Notes under the pieces: model-generated
Told to the model about the DNA's origin: nothing
Seen by the model: the letters and a program-made list of their open reading frames with translations, nothing else
Database searches by the model: none
Position numbers and translations under genes: made by a program
In this document: in pieces, positions 1 to 9,582 of the stretch
Position numbering within the stretch: the first letter of the stretch is position 1
Layout: each line of letters starts with the position of its first letter
Assembly (NCBI GenBank): GCA_021300195.1
Contig: JAJTIE010000006.1
Coordinates: 1-42,389, forward strand
Length of the DNA stretch: 42,389 nucleotides
Reading direction: 5' to 3'
Origin: Bacteroidota bacterium
Lineage (GTDB): Bacteria; Bacteroidota; Bacteroidia; J057; JAJTIE01

Positions 1-81
1 CGCTAGCCTCGTGCTTGTAGAAGAGGATCTCTGGCACACTCCAGTCGTCTAGCGGCACCCGGTAGCGCCTCAGGTTGCTGC
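1..81 (-). repeat. 81-bp exact copy of an internal part of the arginase-like gene
   Basis: Bases 1-81 are identical, in the same orientation, to 39727-39807 inside the arginase-like gene. The two sequences diverge completely from base 82 (39808) onward. On the minus strand the copied segment keeps the parent reading frame (residues around YRVPLDDW and ILFYKHEA). That frame stays open upstream through unrelated sequence to possible ATG starts at 139 or 148, so a short chimeric ORF leaves the window at its left edge. It may be the end of a second, diverged paralogue, a gene fragment left by recombination, or an assembly artefact, because the repeat begins exactly at the window edge. The sequence alone cannot decide. 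Confidence 0.75.
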
Positions 82-182
82 TGTGGCCGGAGACCACCTG
101 CGCAAGCGTCCCTGCATGGGTGTCTTTTTTCCTAATCATGCTAAGCATAAAGACTAGCAATTCACCTTTCTCGATAGCCCCC

Positions 183-653
183 CTACCCTTGCGTGTAGGT
201 ACCGAAGATCTCTTCCATCCGAGCCTTTCGGTAGGCAAAGCTCCGGCGGATGTCTGCTGCCAGAAACAGGCTGTGCCCCAGCCTGCCCAGCAGGCCCAGC
301 GGAAGCTGATACTGTAGCAGATCGCGCACCTCAGTCCCCCCAGCTATGGGCACCAGTTCATGCCTGTGCACCCAGTGCGAAAAGGGGCCCTGCTCCTGTA
401 TGTCAACAAAATACTGATTGGGCACCCAGGCCTGGATACGGCTAACCCACCGCATGGGCAGGCCGTACTTGTGCACCCGATAGGTCAATACTGTGCCCGC
501 CTGTATGGGTCTTGTCGTGCTGTGCACCACCTCAAAGCGCATATGCCTGGGGGTAATGCGCGCCAGATTTTCGGGCACAGAAAAGAAATCCATCAATTCC
601 GCTGCCGAGGCAGGCAGCCGCTGAGAATCCTGTAGCGTAAATAACTTTGCCAT
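183..653 (-). CDS. SRPBCC (START/polyketide cyclase-like) domain protein
   Basis: A 156-residue soluble protein without signal peptide or membrane segment. The opening (aromatic-rich LPASAAELMDFFSVPENLARITP), a later HRHELVP strand and the long C-terminal helix with an FAYRKARMEEIF segment match the helix-grip fold of the SRPBCC superfamily, subgroup of cell-division-inhibitor/ligand-binding proteins. Members bind hydrophobic ligands in a deep cavity; the ligand here is unknown. It stands alone, divergent from the DEAD-box helicase across a 322-bp gap. A degenerate -7-like octamer (TACCTTAA, plus coordinates 657-664) lies 3 nt before the ATG, the same spacing seen for other genes here. Family assignment is fairly safe; function is not. 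Confidence 0.75.
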   Translation of the reverse strand: MAKLFTLQDSQRLPASAAELMDFFSVPENLARITPRHMRFEVVHSTTRPIQAGTVLTYRVHKYGLPMRWVSRIQAWVPNQYFVDIQEQGPFSHWVHRHELVPIAGGTEVRDLLQYQLPLGLLGRLGHSLFLAADIRRSFAYRKARMEEIFGTYTQG

Positions 654-871
654 ATATTAAGGTACAGAGTAGGAGACAAAAGCGTTCTGTAATGCAGCCA
701 GGGTAGCACAAATAGTGTGTCTTTCTGGCTCTAGTTCCGCCATGGGCCCGGCACAGGCAGTCTTATGCGGAAACGTATGCGAAAAAGCATACAGACGAGG
801 GCTGAAACCGGGAGCCTAAACCTGATACCAGATAATTTAATCAATAACCCTTTCGGATTCAGCTTTTTTTG

Positions 872-879
872 TATATTTG
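872..879 (+). promoter_or_regulatory. TAnnTTTG promoter element for the DEAD-box helicase
   Basis: TATATTTG fits the Bacteroidota -7 consensus. No clean -33 TTTG is present; a TTTC lies 17 nt upstream. It would give a leader of about 90 nt before the TTG start at 976. The rest of the 654-975 gap holds only a small hairpin (GTATGC 775-780 / GCATAC 787-792) and no convincing gene. Confidence 0.5.
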
Positions 880-975
880 CCTGTGGAAGTGTTTGCGGGG
901 AAAGTATAGCAAAACAAAACTCAAGCAAGCACAAAGTATAATTTAATCACTGGGCACCGCCCGATTCTTTTTCAC

Positions 976-2259
976 TTGAATACATTTTCAGAACTAGCGC
1001 TAGACGACCGCCTAATGCGGGCGATAGCCGACTTGGGGTATGAAACCCCAACCCCAATCCAATCACAATCTATCCCCCTGGTATTAGCCGGACGAGACCT
1101 GATGGGCTGTGCACAGACCGGTACAGGCAAGACGGCTTCTTTCAGCCTGCCTATCATCCAGCAGCTGCTGGAGGCAGACCGTGGCCCCGGAAAGGGCAAG
1201 CGTGCCACCAAGGTGCTGATCCTGGCCCCCACACGCGAGCTGGCACAGCAAATAGGCGATAACGTGCAGGACTACATCAGCAGAACCTTTCTGCGGCACA
1301 CCGTGGTATACGGCGGCAGCCCCATCTTTCGCCAGATACGGGAGCTACAGCGCGGGCGCGAGCTGGTGATCGGCACGCCAGGCCGTGTGCTAGACCTGCT
1401 GCAACAGCGCGAACTGGTGCTGGATGAGCTGACCCACTTTGTGCTAGATGAGGCAGACCGCATGCTGGACATGGGCTTCATCAACGACATCCGCAAGATA
1501 CACGGCTACATACCCGAGCATCCGCAGACGCTGATGTTTAGCGCCACCATGCCGCCTGCCATCCGCGCCCTGGCGTCCGAGCTGCTGCAGGACCCGGCAC
1601 ATGTGGAGGTAGCCCCCCAAAGCACCGCGGCGGAAACGGTAGAGCAAGCCCTCTTCCATGTAGACCGCAAGCACAAGATGCCACTGCTGAAGCACGTACT
1701 GGATGAAGAAGCCAAGGGCCAAACCCTCATCTTCACACGCACCAAGCGATGGGCCGACAAGCTGGCCGAGCAGCTAAATGACGACGGGTACTACACCGAT
1801 GCCCTGCACGGAGATGTACGCCAAACCAAGCGCCTGAAGCTGCTAAAGGACTTCAAAGAAGGAAAACTAAAGGTACTGGTAGCTACGGATGTGGCTGCCC
1901 GTGGCCTGGACGTAAAAGGCGTAGAGCACGTAATAAACTACGACATGCCCAATGAGCCCGAAAACTACGTGCACCGCATAGGGCGCACAGGCCGGGCCGG
2001 AGCACAGGGCGTAGCCTTCAGCTTCTGCGACCAGACAGAACGCGAGTATCTGCGCGATATTGAGCGTATCCTGCAGCGGGCTGTACCCGTACGGAAACCA
2101 CCCGAGGGCATGGAAGCACCCATAAGAGACGAGGCTGCACCCGGAAAAGGCAAGACAAAAGGCGCGGGCGGTAATAACCGTAGGCGCGGGGGCTTTGGCA
2201 GCAAAAGAGACAGCAAAGGAAAGGGAAGCAGTACCCGCAGGGCCTCTTCCTTCTCTTAG
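976..2259 (+). CDS. DEAD-box ATP-dependent RNA helicase (RhlE-like)
   Basis: A 427-residue helicase that unwinds short RNA duplexes, probably in ribosome assembly or cold-stress RNA metabolism. All family motifs are visible: Q motif TPTPIQ (25-30), Walker A AQTGTGKT (46-53), PTREL (85-89), TPGR (134-137), DEAD (158-161), SAT (189-191), and ATDVAARG plus HRIGRTGR (333-340) in the second RecA lobe. The tail from about 375 is rich in Arg, Lys and Gly, typical of an RNA-binding extension. The start is a TTG at 976: no in-frame ATG precedes it, and the next ATG (codon 14) would remove part of the domain upstream of the Q motif. A strong hairpin follows at 2316-2355. Confidence 0.95.
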   Translation: MNTFSELALDDRLMRAIADLGYETPTPIQSQSIPLVLAGRDLMGCAQTGTGKTASFSLPIIQQLLEADRGPGKGKRATKVLILAPTRELAQQIGDNVQDYISRTFLRHTVVYGGSPIFRQIRELQRGRELVIGTPGRVLDLLQQRELVLDELTHFVLDEADRMLDMGFINDIRKIHGYIPEHPQTLMFSATMPPAIRALASELLQDPAHVEVAPQSTAAETVEQALFHVDRKHKMPLLKHVLDEEAKGQTLIFTRTKRWADKLAEQLNDDGYYTDALHGDVRQTKRLKLLKDFKEGKLKVLVATDVAARGLDVKGVEHVINYDMPNEPENYVHRIGRTGRAGAQGVAFSFCDQTEREYLRDIERILQRAVPVRKPPEGMEAPIRDEAAPGKGKTKGAGGNNRRRGGFGSKRDSKGKGSSTRRASSFS

Positions 2260-2315
2260 CACCTAAAGGCAAGTAGGCTCTGTTTAAGAAGTCTGCTGCA
2301 TACAAGTCCAAAGCA

Positions 2316-2355
2316 GTCATGCAAAAGGGGAGCAAATGCTCCCCTTTTGCATGAC
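2316..2355. terminator. Perfect 19-bp hairpin, probable terminator after the helicase gene
   Basis: Arms 2316-2334 and 2337-2355 are perfectly complementary with only two bases (AA) between them. The stem holds a GGGGAGCA/TGCTCCCC core and an A/T stretch, but no T-run follows the hairpin, so it may act as an intrinsic or processed 3' end on either strand. Confidence 0.7.
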
Positions 2356-2508
2356 TGGCTAGCGATCTAGCGGATTCACAAGCGTGTACCCCACAAACAC
2401 CGGCGGCATACAAACAGGAAGCCAACGGGCCCAAACCACAGAGACCTCCCCCCCTGCACATACATGCCAAATTGCACATCTGCACCCGGATACTAGCACC
2501 GAGTTGCG

Positions 2509-2516
2509 TATCTTTG
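2509..2516 (+). promoter_or_regulatory. TAnnTTTG element directly before the Fur-family gene
   Basis: TATCTTTG fits the Bacteroidota -7 consensus and ends five bases before the ATG at 2522. Transcription starting 4-6 nt downstream would produce an essentially leaderless mRNA. No good -33 TTTG is seen at 19-21 nt spacing. Confidence 0.5.
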
Positions 2517-2521
2517 CGTAT

Positions 2522-3004
2522 ATGCCACAGAGCCCTGAAGCGCAAACGCTGGCCCGGATAGAGGAAGTAAAAGCCCTGTTTGCCAAATACCTGGATCAGC
2601 ATGGCCAGCGGAAAACGCCGGAACGATTTGCCATACTGGAGGAGATCTATAAGCGCAACGACCACTTCGATGTAGAAAGCCTCTACATACACATGAAGAA
2701 CCAGAAATATCGGGTTAGCCGGGCCACGGTGTACAACACACTGGACCTGCTGGTAGCCTGCGACCTGGTTGTCAAGCATCAGTTCAACAGCAACCAGGCA
2801 CGCTATGAAAAGGCCTACGGATTTCGCCAGCATGACCACCTGATCTGCATAGACTGTGGAAAAGTACTCGAGTTTTGTGATCCCAGGGTTAGTGAGATTC
2901 AGAGCATGATCGGAAATTTACTTAACTTTCGCGTCAAAAGTCATTCGCTCTTGTTATACGGAAACTGCGACCGAACAGAGTGCAATGGCAAGACCTCCCA
3001 CTAA
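2522..3004 (+). CDS. Fur-family transcriptional regulator
   Basis: A 160-residue metal-dependent repressor of the Fur/PerR/Zur group. The N-terminal winged helix includes [13 protein letters not shown] (31-43) and the recognition helix region [13 protein letters not shown] (65-77). The dimerisation half carries HDH (104-106) and two structural zinc pairs, CxxC (C109, C112) and CxxxxC (C149, C154). Which metal or peroxide signal it reads cannot be told. The frame is open upstream to 2384, but ATG 2522 gives the family-typical N-terminus and sits just behind a -7 element. It is followed after 3 nt by the STAS gene and then purA, so the three probably form an operon. Confidence 0.9.
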   Translation: MPQSPEAQTLARIEEVKALFAKYLDQHGQRKTPERFAILEEIYKRNDHFDVESLYIHMKNQKYRVSRATVYNTLDLLVACDLVVKHQFNSNQARYEKAYGFRQHDHLICIDCGKVLEFCDPRVSEIQSMIGNLLNFRVKSHSLLLYGNCDRTECNGKTSH

Positions 3005-3007
3005 ACC

Positions 3008-4637
<1,630 letters not shown>

Positions 4638-4640
4638 TCG

Positions 4641-4671
4641 TTTGCCTGAATTAAGAAAAATTGTAGATTTG
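4641..4671 (+). promoter_or_regulatory. Full -33/-7 promoter for the tRNA gene
   Basis: TTTG at 4641-4644 and TAGATTTG at 4664-4671 are separated by 19 nt, an exact match to the Bacteroidota housekeeping promoter (TTTG-N19-TAnnTTTG). Transcription is expected from about 4675, some 45 nt before the tRNA. This is the best promoter in the window and is useful as a reference for the others. Confidence 0.8.
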
Positions 4672-4722
4672 CACCCCCTACCTGCGGTAGTAGTTGCCTC
4701 GGGCAGGGAGAATAGAAGAGAG

Positions 4723-4795
4723 GGGCTCGTGGCGCAGTGGTTAGCGCAGTTGACTCATAATCAATTGGTCGCAGGTTCGAGTCCTGCCGGGCCCA
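4723..4795 (+). tRNA. tRNA with CAU anticodon, probably tRNA-Ile2
   Basis: A complete 73-nt cloverleaf: acceptor GGGCTCG/CGGGCCC (one G-U pair), D stem GCGC/GCGC, anticodon stem GTTGA/TCAAT with loop CTCATAA (anticodon CAU at 4756-4758), T stem GCAGG/CCTGC with loop TTCGAGT, discriminator A73. CCA is not encoded. CAU tRNAs are elongator Met, initiator Met or Ile2; initiator features (three G-C pairs in the anticodon stem) are absent. The D loop AGTGGTTA, the TTGGTC variable region and C-G pairs at acceptor positions 4 and 6 resemble Ile2 tRNAs read by the lysidine synthetase TilS, so Ile2 is favoured over elongator Met by inference. Confidence 0.9.
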
Positions 4796-4796
4796 C

Positions 4797-4824
4797 AGAG
4801 ACCCACTGTACACAGTGGGTCTCT
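4797..4824 (+). terminator. Terminator hairpin after the tRNA
   Basis: A perfect 13-bp stem (4797-4809 / 4812-4824) with a 2-nt centre, followed by CGCTTTT. It begins one base after the tRNA discriminator and first C, so it is the obvious 3' end. The 4831-4973 interval beyond it holds nothing recognisable. Confidence 0.8.
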
Positions 4825-4973
4825 CGCTTTTAAACCCGATAGGATTTTCGCACGCGTACAATCGGGACAAGGTTCTGCACTGCCCCAGGTAGAGACGGAA
4901 AATCTATGTCCATCTCCTCGCACATACGATTCAGCTTATAAGTACGAGTTCCGAAAACCCGCTTTCTCCAGCA

Positions 4974-5753
4974 CTACCTACCCTTCCAGTCTGGCTTTCT
5001 TTTGTCTACAAAGGCCTGCATGCCTTCCTTCTGGTCTTCGCTGGCAAAAAGGAGGTAGAAGTTTCTCCGCTCAAAGTGCAGGGCACTCTCCAGGGGCTGC
5101 TCAAAGGCCTGTAGCACCGCCTCCTTGGCCAGGCGGATAGCGAGGGGGCTCATGGCCGCCACCTGTTCTGCCAGCTTGAGGGCCTCTTCCAGGTATAACT
5201 CTACGGGCACCACTTTATTTATTAGCCCGGCTCTGTGGGCTTCTTCGGCGGTAATGAAGTTTCCTGTGAGCACCATCTCCATGGCACGGGCCTTTCCCAC
5301 GGCACGGGTAAGGCGCTGGGTACCCCCGGCACCGGGCATCACGCCTATCTTGATTTCTGGCTGGCCAAACTGGGCGCTTGTGCTTGCTACAATCATATCA
5401 CAGATCATGCTCAGCTCGCAGCCGCCACCCAGGGCAAAGCCACTTACGGCGGCTATTAGCGGAAGCTTGCAGCGCTTGATGGCATCCCATTTGGCAAACT
5501 GGTCTATCTCCACCATGTCTATGGCTCCATTACCTGCCATCTCCTTAATATCGGCACCGGCGGCAAAGGCACGCTCATCGCCTGCCAGCACCACACAGCG
5601 GGTGTGCCCATCGGCCTGTAGGCTGGCCAGCGCATCTACCAGCTCCTCCATCACCTTTCGGTTCAGGGCATTCAGTTCCTTGGGGCGGTTCAGGCGGATT
5701 AGGGCAATGTGGGGGCGGGCATTTGCCTCTACCAGGATGTGGGTGTAAGCCAT
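4974..5753 (-). CDS. Enoyl-CoA hydratase/isomerase (crotonase family)
   Basis: A 259-residue crotonase-fold protein, probably hydrating enoyl-CoA in fatty-acid or branched-chain amino-acid breakdown. The oxyanion-hole segment (AAGADIKEM, about 64-72) and both catalytic glutamates of true hydratases are present: E113 in GGGCELSM and E133 in PEIKIG. The PGAGGTQRL segment is also typical. An in-frame ATG at 5774 exists, but ATG 5753 gives the conserved start and lies 3 nt after a TATCTTCG promoter element. It is separated from the ribosomal operon upstream by a good terminator, so it is an independent unit. Substrate is unknown. Confidence 0.92.
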   Translation of the reverse strand: MAYTHILVEANARPHIALIRLNRPKELNALNRKVMEELVDALASLQADGHTRCVVLAGDERAFAAGADIKEMAGNGAIDMVEIDQFAKWDAIKRCKLPLIAAVSGFALGGGCELSMICDMIVASTSAQFGQPEIKIGVMPGAGGTQRLTRAVGKARAMEMVLTGNFITAEEAHRAGLINKVVPVELYLEEALKLAEQVAAMSPLAIRLAKEAVLQAFEQPLESALHFERRNFYLLFASEDQKEGMQAFVDKRKPDWKGR

Positions 5754-5756
5754 GTG

Positions 5757-5764
5757 CGAAGATA
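5757..5764 (-). promoter_or_regulatory. TAnnTTcG element before the enoyl-CoA hydratase
   Basis: On the minus strand TATCTTCG ends three bases before the ATG at 5753. The element differs from consensus at one base (C for T). Its position predicts transcription starting at or within a base or two of the start codon. Confidence 0.45.
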
Positions 5765-5791
5765 GGAAAGCCATTAAGATGACGCATAAAA

Positions 5792-5812
5792 AAAGCCCGA
5801 TAGTCGGGCTTT
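5792..5812 (-). terminator. Intrinsic terminator of the thrS-infC-rpmI-rplT operon
   Basis: Arms 5792-5800 and 5804-5812 form a 9-bp stem (AAAGCCCGA/TCGGGCTTT) with a TAG loop. Reading on the minus strand, the stem runs into a seven-T tract, a classical rho-independent terminator 43 bp after the rplT stop. Confidence 0.88.
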
Positions 5813-5855
5813 ATATTTGCATGCGGGGTGGTGTATGCACCCCAAGAAAAGAGGG

Positions 5856-6245
5856 CTAGGCTGCGGGGGCGGCTTCCTTCCTGGCTGCTACGGGGGCAGT
5901 GGCAGAGGCACCTTCCTTGCTCACGGCTGCAAACACCTCGGGGTGGTTCATAGCCAGGTCGGCCAGTACCTTGCGGTTCAGGTCTATGCCTTGCGTCTTC
6001 AGGTTGTGGATCAGCTTGCTGTAGCTGAGGCCATTGAGGCGCGAACCGGCATTGATACGCTGAATCCACAGACGGCGGAAGTCGCGCTTCTTCAGTTTAC
6101 GCCCGGTATAGGCGTACTTCAGGCTCTTCTCTATCTGGTTTTTGGCGACTGTCCATACATTTTTCTTACGGCCCCAGTAGCCTTTGGCTAGCTTCAGTAT
6201 GCGCTTGCGGCGCTGATGAGAGGCAACTTTATTTACGGAACGCAT
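5856..6245 (-). CDS. rplT: 50S ribosomal protein L20
   Basis: A 129-residue rRNA-binding protein needed for early assembly of the large subunit. The basic N-terminus ([17 protein letters not shown]), the [10 protein letters not shown] turn and the globular half with [14 protein letters not shown] are diagnostic. The C-terminal tail from about 110 is an Ala-rich extension beyond the usual length of about 115 residues. It follows rpmI by 2 nt and precedes the operon terminator. In other bacteria L20 represses its own operon through the leader; no such structure was identified here. Confidence 0.97.
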   Translation of the reverse strand: MRSVNKVASHQRRKRILKLAKGYWGRKKNVWTVAKNQIEKSLKYAYTGRKLKKRDFRRLWIQRINAGSRLNGLSYSKLIHNLKTQGIDLNRKVLADLAMNHPEVFAAVSKEGASATAPVAARKEAAPAA

Positions 6246-6247
6246 GA

Positions 6248-6493
6248 CTATTCTGCAGATTTTTTGTGTTTGAAACTGGGCTTGCGGTGCCTGGGGGTGG
6301 CCAGGTTCAGGAGGCGGGTAACGTGTATCGTATCCACTTCGTCCATGATCATGGTACCGGTCAGAAAGCGCTTGCGCTTGGTGGTACGCTTGCGTAGCAT
6401 GTGCCGCTTGTTGGCATGCTTACCCTTAACCTTGCCGCTGGCGGTGATGCGAAAGCGCTTGGAAGCGCCGGAATGAGTTTTGACTTTAGACAT
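6248..6493 (-). CDS. rpmI: 50S ribosomal protein L35
   Basis: An 81-residue very basic ribosomal protein; [19 protein letters not shown] and the [14 protein letters not shown] stretch are characteristic. The C-terminus (about residues 65-81) is somewhat longer than in many L35 proteins, which are about 65 residues. It lies between infC (51-nt gap) and rplT (2-nt gap). A possible internal promoter sits in the gap upstream. Confidence 0.95.
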   Translation of the reverse strand: MSKVKTHSGASKRFRITASGKVKGKHANKRHMLRKRTTKRKRFLTGTMIMDEVDTIHVTRLLNLATPRHRKPSFKHKKSAE

Positions 6494-6531
6494 GAGAAAT
6501 GCTAAAAAAACGTATGCGTAAACGCGGACTG

Positions 6532-6539
6532 CAAATGTA
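6532..6539 (-). promoter_or_regulatory. Possible internal promoter upstream of rpmI
   Basis: TACATTTG on the minus strand fits the -7 consensus and lies 38 nt before the rpmI ATG, just after the infC stop. A CTTG occurs upstream but at 22-nt spacing, longer than ideal. It could let rpmI-rplT be transcribed apart from infC. Confidence 0.4.
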
Positions 6540-6544
6540 GGGAA

Positions 6545-7102
6545 TTATTTGGTTTTGGGTGCAAGGAAGAGAAACATTCTTTTCCCCTCCATTTTTGGGC
6601 CCGACTCAACCTTGGCATGCTCCTCCAGTGCTTCGGCAAAGTCTTGCAGGAGCTTTTCTCCCCGGTCCTTGTGCACAATGGTGCGGCCATGGAAGTGCAC
6701 GTAAGCTTTGATCTTATTGCCTTCTTTCAGAAATTTTTCTGCGTGGCGTGTCTTGAAGTTAAAGTCGTGCTCATCCGTATTGGGGCCAAAGCGGATTTCC
6801 TTCAGCACCACTACGTGCTGCTTGGCCTTTTGCTCCTTTTCCTTCTTCTTGGACTCGTACTTGAACTTGCTGTACTCCATCAGCCGTGTGATGGGCGGCG
6901 TAGTGTTGCCATTTATCTCTATCAGGTCTACGCCCAGCTCGCGTGCCATATCCAGCGCCTGGGCGGTGGGGAATACGCCGTTGTAGCGCTCTTCCTCATG
7001 GCCAATGATGCGTACTTCCGGAACTCTAATAAAATCGTTGATGCGGTGCTGAGGCCCTCTGGGCCGGGGGGCGGGTCTGTTTCCTGGCGACTTTTTTCTC
7101 AT
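6545..7102 (-). CDS. infC: Translation initiation factor IF-3
   Basis: A 185-residue factor that binds the 30S subunit, prevents premature 50S joining and checks initiator tRNA and start codon. The N-domain (INDFIRVPEVRIIGHE...ALDMARELGVDLIEI), lysine-rich linker (ESKKKEKEQKAKQ) and C-domain (KEIRFGPNTDEHDFNFKTRHAEKFL) are all present. The start is an ordinary ATG sharing ATGA with the thrS stop, whereas many bacteria use a rare AUU start here for autoregulation. The N-terminal extension of about 18 residues is basic and Pro-rich. Confidence 0.96.
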   Translation of the reverse strand: MRKKSPGNRPAPRPRGPQHRINDFIRVPEVRIIGHEEERYNGVFPTAQALDMARELGVDLIEINGNTTPPITRLMEYSKFKYESKKKEKEQKAKQHVVVLKEIRFGPNTDEHDFNFKTRHAEKFLKEGNKIKAYVHFHGRTIVHKDRGEKLLQDFAEALEEHAKVESGPKMEGKRMFLFLAPKTK

Positions 7103-9039
7103 GCAGGGACGTGTACGGGTTTTTTACTGTTTTCTATGGCGGATTTTATGGTTTGGACGGCATCCTCCAGGGCTAGCATGCCCCGGTCTCCCTCTGTATG
7201 CACGCGCAAAGATACAGAATTTGTTTGCGTTTCCTTTTCTCCCACAATAAACATGTAGGGAATTTTGGCTACCTCGGCATCGCGTATCTTTCGTCCTATC
7301 TTTTCGTTTCGCTCGTCCAGGGTGGCGCGCAGCCCTGCCTGCTCCAGCTGGGTGCGGATCTGGCGGGCATAGGGCATAAACTTATCGCTAATGGGTAGCA
7401 GGCTTACCTGCCTGGGTGCCAGCCAGAGGGGCAGGTTCCCGGCTGTGTGCTCCAGCAGGATGCCAAAGAAGCGCTCGAAGCTACCTAGCAGTGCGCGGTG
7501 GATCATCACGGGGCGGTGCTTGCTGCCGTCCTCGCCGGTGTACTCCAGGCCGAAGCGTTCGGGCATGCTGAAGTCTAGCTGCACGGTGCCCAGCTGCCAG
7601 CGGCGCTTCAGGCTATCGCGCACCACAAAGTCGATTTTGGGGCCATAAAATGCGCCATCTCCGGCATTGATGGTGTAGGCTACGCCCAGCCTGGTCAGGG
7701 TGTCTTGCAGGTATGCCTCGGCCTGGTTCCAGGTTTCCAGGGCGCCTACATACTTGCTCTCGGGGCGGGTGCTGAGGTATACGGCCACGTCGGTAAAGCC
7801 AAAAAGCTGGTAGATCTCGAAGATAAAGCTTACCAGCTTGCCCACCTCGGCCTGTATCTGGTCCAGCGTGCAGAAGATGTGTGCATCGTCCTGTGTAAAG
7901 GCCCGTACGCGGAAGAGGCCGGTAAGTACGCCGCTCAGCTCGTGGCGATGCACCAGGCCGTACTCAAACAGGCGCAGGGGCAGGTCGCGGTAGCTGCGGG
8001 GGGCCGTGCGGTATACAATGGTACTGCCCGGGCAGTTCATGGGCTTTACCGCAAACTCCATTTCGTCGATCTTGGTAAAGTACATGTTCTCGGCATAATT
8101 ATGCCAGTGGCCACTCTGGTGCCACAGCTTTTCATTCAGGATAACGGGGGTCTTGATCTCTTCGTAGCCCGATGCATACAGGCGCTCGCGCAGGTAGTTT
8201 TGCAGCTCGTTGAGCACAACCATGCCGTTGTGGTGCCAGAAGGGGAAGCCTGGGCCCTCCTCGTGGAAGGAGAACATGTCCAGCTCCTTGCCCAGCCTGC
8301 GGTGGTCGCGCCTTTTAGCCTCCTCCAGCAGGTGCAGATACTCTTCCAGCTCCTTTCGGCTCGGGAAGCTGATGGCGTAGATGCGGGTTAGCTGGGGGTT
8401 TTCGCTCTTGCCACGCCAGTAGGCACCGGCGGTGCTCAGCAGCTTCACAGCTTTGATAACCCTGCTGTTGTATATGTGTCCGCCCTTGCACAGGTCTGCA
8501 AACCCACCGCTGTAGCAGAAGGTAATATCTCCGTCGGTCAGCTCCTCTATCAGCTCCACCTTGTAGGGGCTACCTTTCTGGCGGTAGTAGGCCAGGGCAT
8601 CAGCCTTGCTTACAGGCTTCATTACAAAGGTCTCTTCGCTCTGGGCAAGCTCCATAAACTTGGCCTCTACGCGGGCAAAATCCTCATCGCCAAAGGCATG
8701 GTTGCCAAAGTCTATGTCGTAGTAAAAGCCCTCTTCGATAGGCGGACCAAAACCCAGCTGGATACCTGGATACAGGGCCTCCAGGGCCTCGGCCAGGATG
8801 TGGGCCGAGCTGTGCCAAAAGGCCTCCTTGCCCTCCGGATCTTTCCAGCTGTGGAGCGCCAGGGTGGCATCTGCTGCCAGGGGTGTGTTCAGCTCGGTGC
8901 GCTTGCCATTCACGGTGGCCACCAGGGCATTCCGGGCCAGGCCCTGACTAATACTTTCGGCTATCTGGTAGGGGGTAGTACCCAGGGGGTAGCTACGCTT
9001 GGCCCCATCGGGCAGGGTGATTTCAATAGACTGAGACAT
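7099..9039 (-). CDS. thrS: Threonyl-tRNA synthetase
   Basis: A 646-residue class II synthetase charging tRNA-Thr. Domains in order are TGS (about 1-62), the editing/SAD domain (with HSSAHILAEAL near its start and the CKGGH motif), the class II catalytic core with the zinc site (MNCPGS Cys, HIFC region His, MIHRALLGS His) and the C-terminal anticodon-binding domain. GTG 9048 in the same frame would add three residues; ATG 9039 is preferred because it gives the usual MSQSIEITLPDG-type start. The gene has its own -7 element and is translationally coupled to infC by a 4-nt overlap. Confidence 0.97.
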   Translation of the reverse strand: MSQSIEITLPDGAKRSYPLGTTPYQIAESISQGLARNALVATVNGKRTELNTPLAADATLALHSWKDPEGKEAFWHSSAHILAEALEALYPGIQLGFGPPIEEGFYYDIDFGNHAFGDEDFARVEAKFMELAQSEETFVMKPVSKADALAYYRQKGSPYKVELIEELTDGDITFCYSGGFADLCKGGHIYNSRVIKAVKLLSTAGAYWRGKSENPQLTRIYAISFPSRKELEEYLHLLEEAKRRDHRRLGKELDMFSFHEEGPGFPFWHHNGMVVLNELQNYLRERLYASGYEEIKTPVILNEKLWHQSGHWHNYAENMYFTKIDEMEFAVKPMNCPGSTIVYRTAPRSYRDLPLRLFEYGLVHRHELSGVLTGLFRVRAFTQDDAHIFCTLDQIQAEVGKLVSFIFEIYQLFGFTDVAVYLSTRPESKYVGALETWNQAEAYLQDTLTRLGVAYTINAGDGAFYGPKIDFVVRDSLKRRWQLGTVQLDFSMPERFGLEYTGEDGSKHRPVMIHRALLGSFERFFGILLEHTAGNLPLWLAPRQVSLLPISDKFMPYARQIRTQLEQAGLRATLDERNEKIGRKIRDAEVAKIPYMFIVGEKETQTNSVSLRVHTEGDRGMLALEDAVQTIKSAIENSKKPVHVPA

Positions 9040-9057
9040 GTGTGGCACTTAGGGGTG

Positions 9058-9065
9058 CAAATATA
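9058..9065 (-). promoter_or_regulatory. TAnnTTTG element before thrS
   Basis: TATATTTG on the minus strand ends 18 nt before the thrS ATG, in the narrow gap after gmhB. The leader would be about 12-14 nt. It implies that thrS and the downstream ribosomal genes can be transcribed apart from the regulator and phosphatase genes upstream. Confidence 0.5.
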
Positions 9066-9066
9066 A

Positions 9067-9582
9067 TCAATCCATCCGCGCCAGCAGGCTTTGCCATTGC
9101 GTATACATGTCTAGCTGATACTCGGCCTCGGGGCAGGTTTCTTCTCCCACCATCACGGTGTGCATACCCAGCTGCCGGGCAGGTATCAGGTCTCGCTGGC
9201 GATCTCCCAGCATCCAGCACTGGTGGGGGTCTAGCCTGTGCTGGGCCAGTGCCCGCTCAAACAGCAGCGAGGCGGGCTTTCGGCATAGGCAGCGGCTGCT
9301 GATGGGGTGGTGGGGGCAGTAGTAAAACTGATCGATGGTGGCACCCGCAGCGGCAAAATCCTGGGCCACCTGCCGGTGCAGCATTTCTACCTCTGTGTGT
9401 CCGTACAGCTGCTTGCCTATCCCGCCCTGGTTGGTAATCACCAGGATGCGGTAGCCCTTACTTTTTGCCTCCCTACAAAAAGGCAGAATGGTGGGTAGAT
9501 AGCGAAAATGGCGATACTCCCAGGTGTAGGCCTGGTTATCTTCGTTTATCACACCATCACGGTCCAGAAACAGGGCTTTCAT
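9067..9582 (-). CDS. gmhB: HAD-IIIA phosphatase, GmhB-like (heptose bisphosphate phosphatase)
   Basis: A 171-residue HAD phosphatase of the GmhB/histidinol-phosphatase group. GmhB removes the 7-phosphate from D-glycero-D-manno-heptose 1,7-bisphosphate in ADP-heptose synthesis for LPS core. Visible are DRDGV with D7 and D9, ITNQ (49-52), the zinc loop CPHH...CLC (C89, H91, C98, C100) that is distinctive of this group, K102, and the acidic GDRQRD motif (126-131). No other heptose gene is nearby. Its ATG follows the stop of the response regulator with no gap, so the pair is co-transcribed. Confidence 0.85.
   Translation of the reverse strand: MKALFLDRDGVINEDNQAYTWEYRHFRYLPTILPFCREAKSKGYRILVITNQGGIGKQLYGHTEVEMLHRQVAQDFAAAGATIDQFYYCPHHPISSRCLCRKPASLLFERALAQHRLDPHQCWMLGDRQRDLIPARQLGMHTVMVGEETCPEAEYQLDMYTQWQSLLARMD

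Noticed and set aside
75-317. 80-codon plus-strand frame at the left end
   Set aside because: It covers the repeat edge and the 3' end of the SRPBCC gene in antisense; composition is not protein-like.
2018-2839. 273-codon minus-strand frame opposite the helicase end and the Fur-family gene
   Set aside because: Antisense shadow across two recognised genes and a terminator; no plausible protein features.
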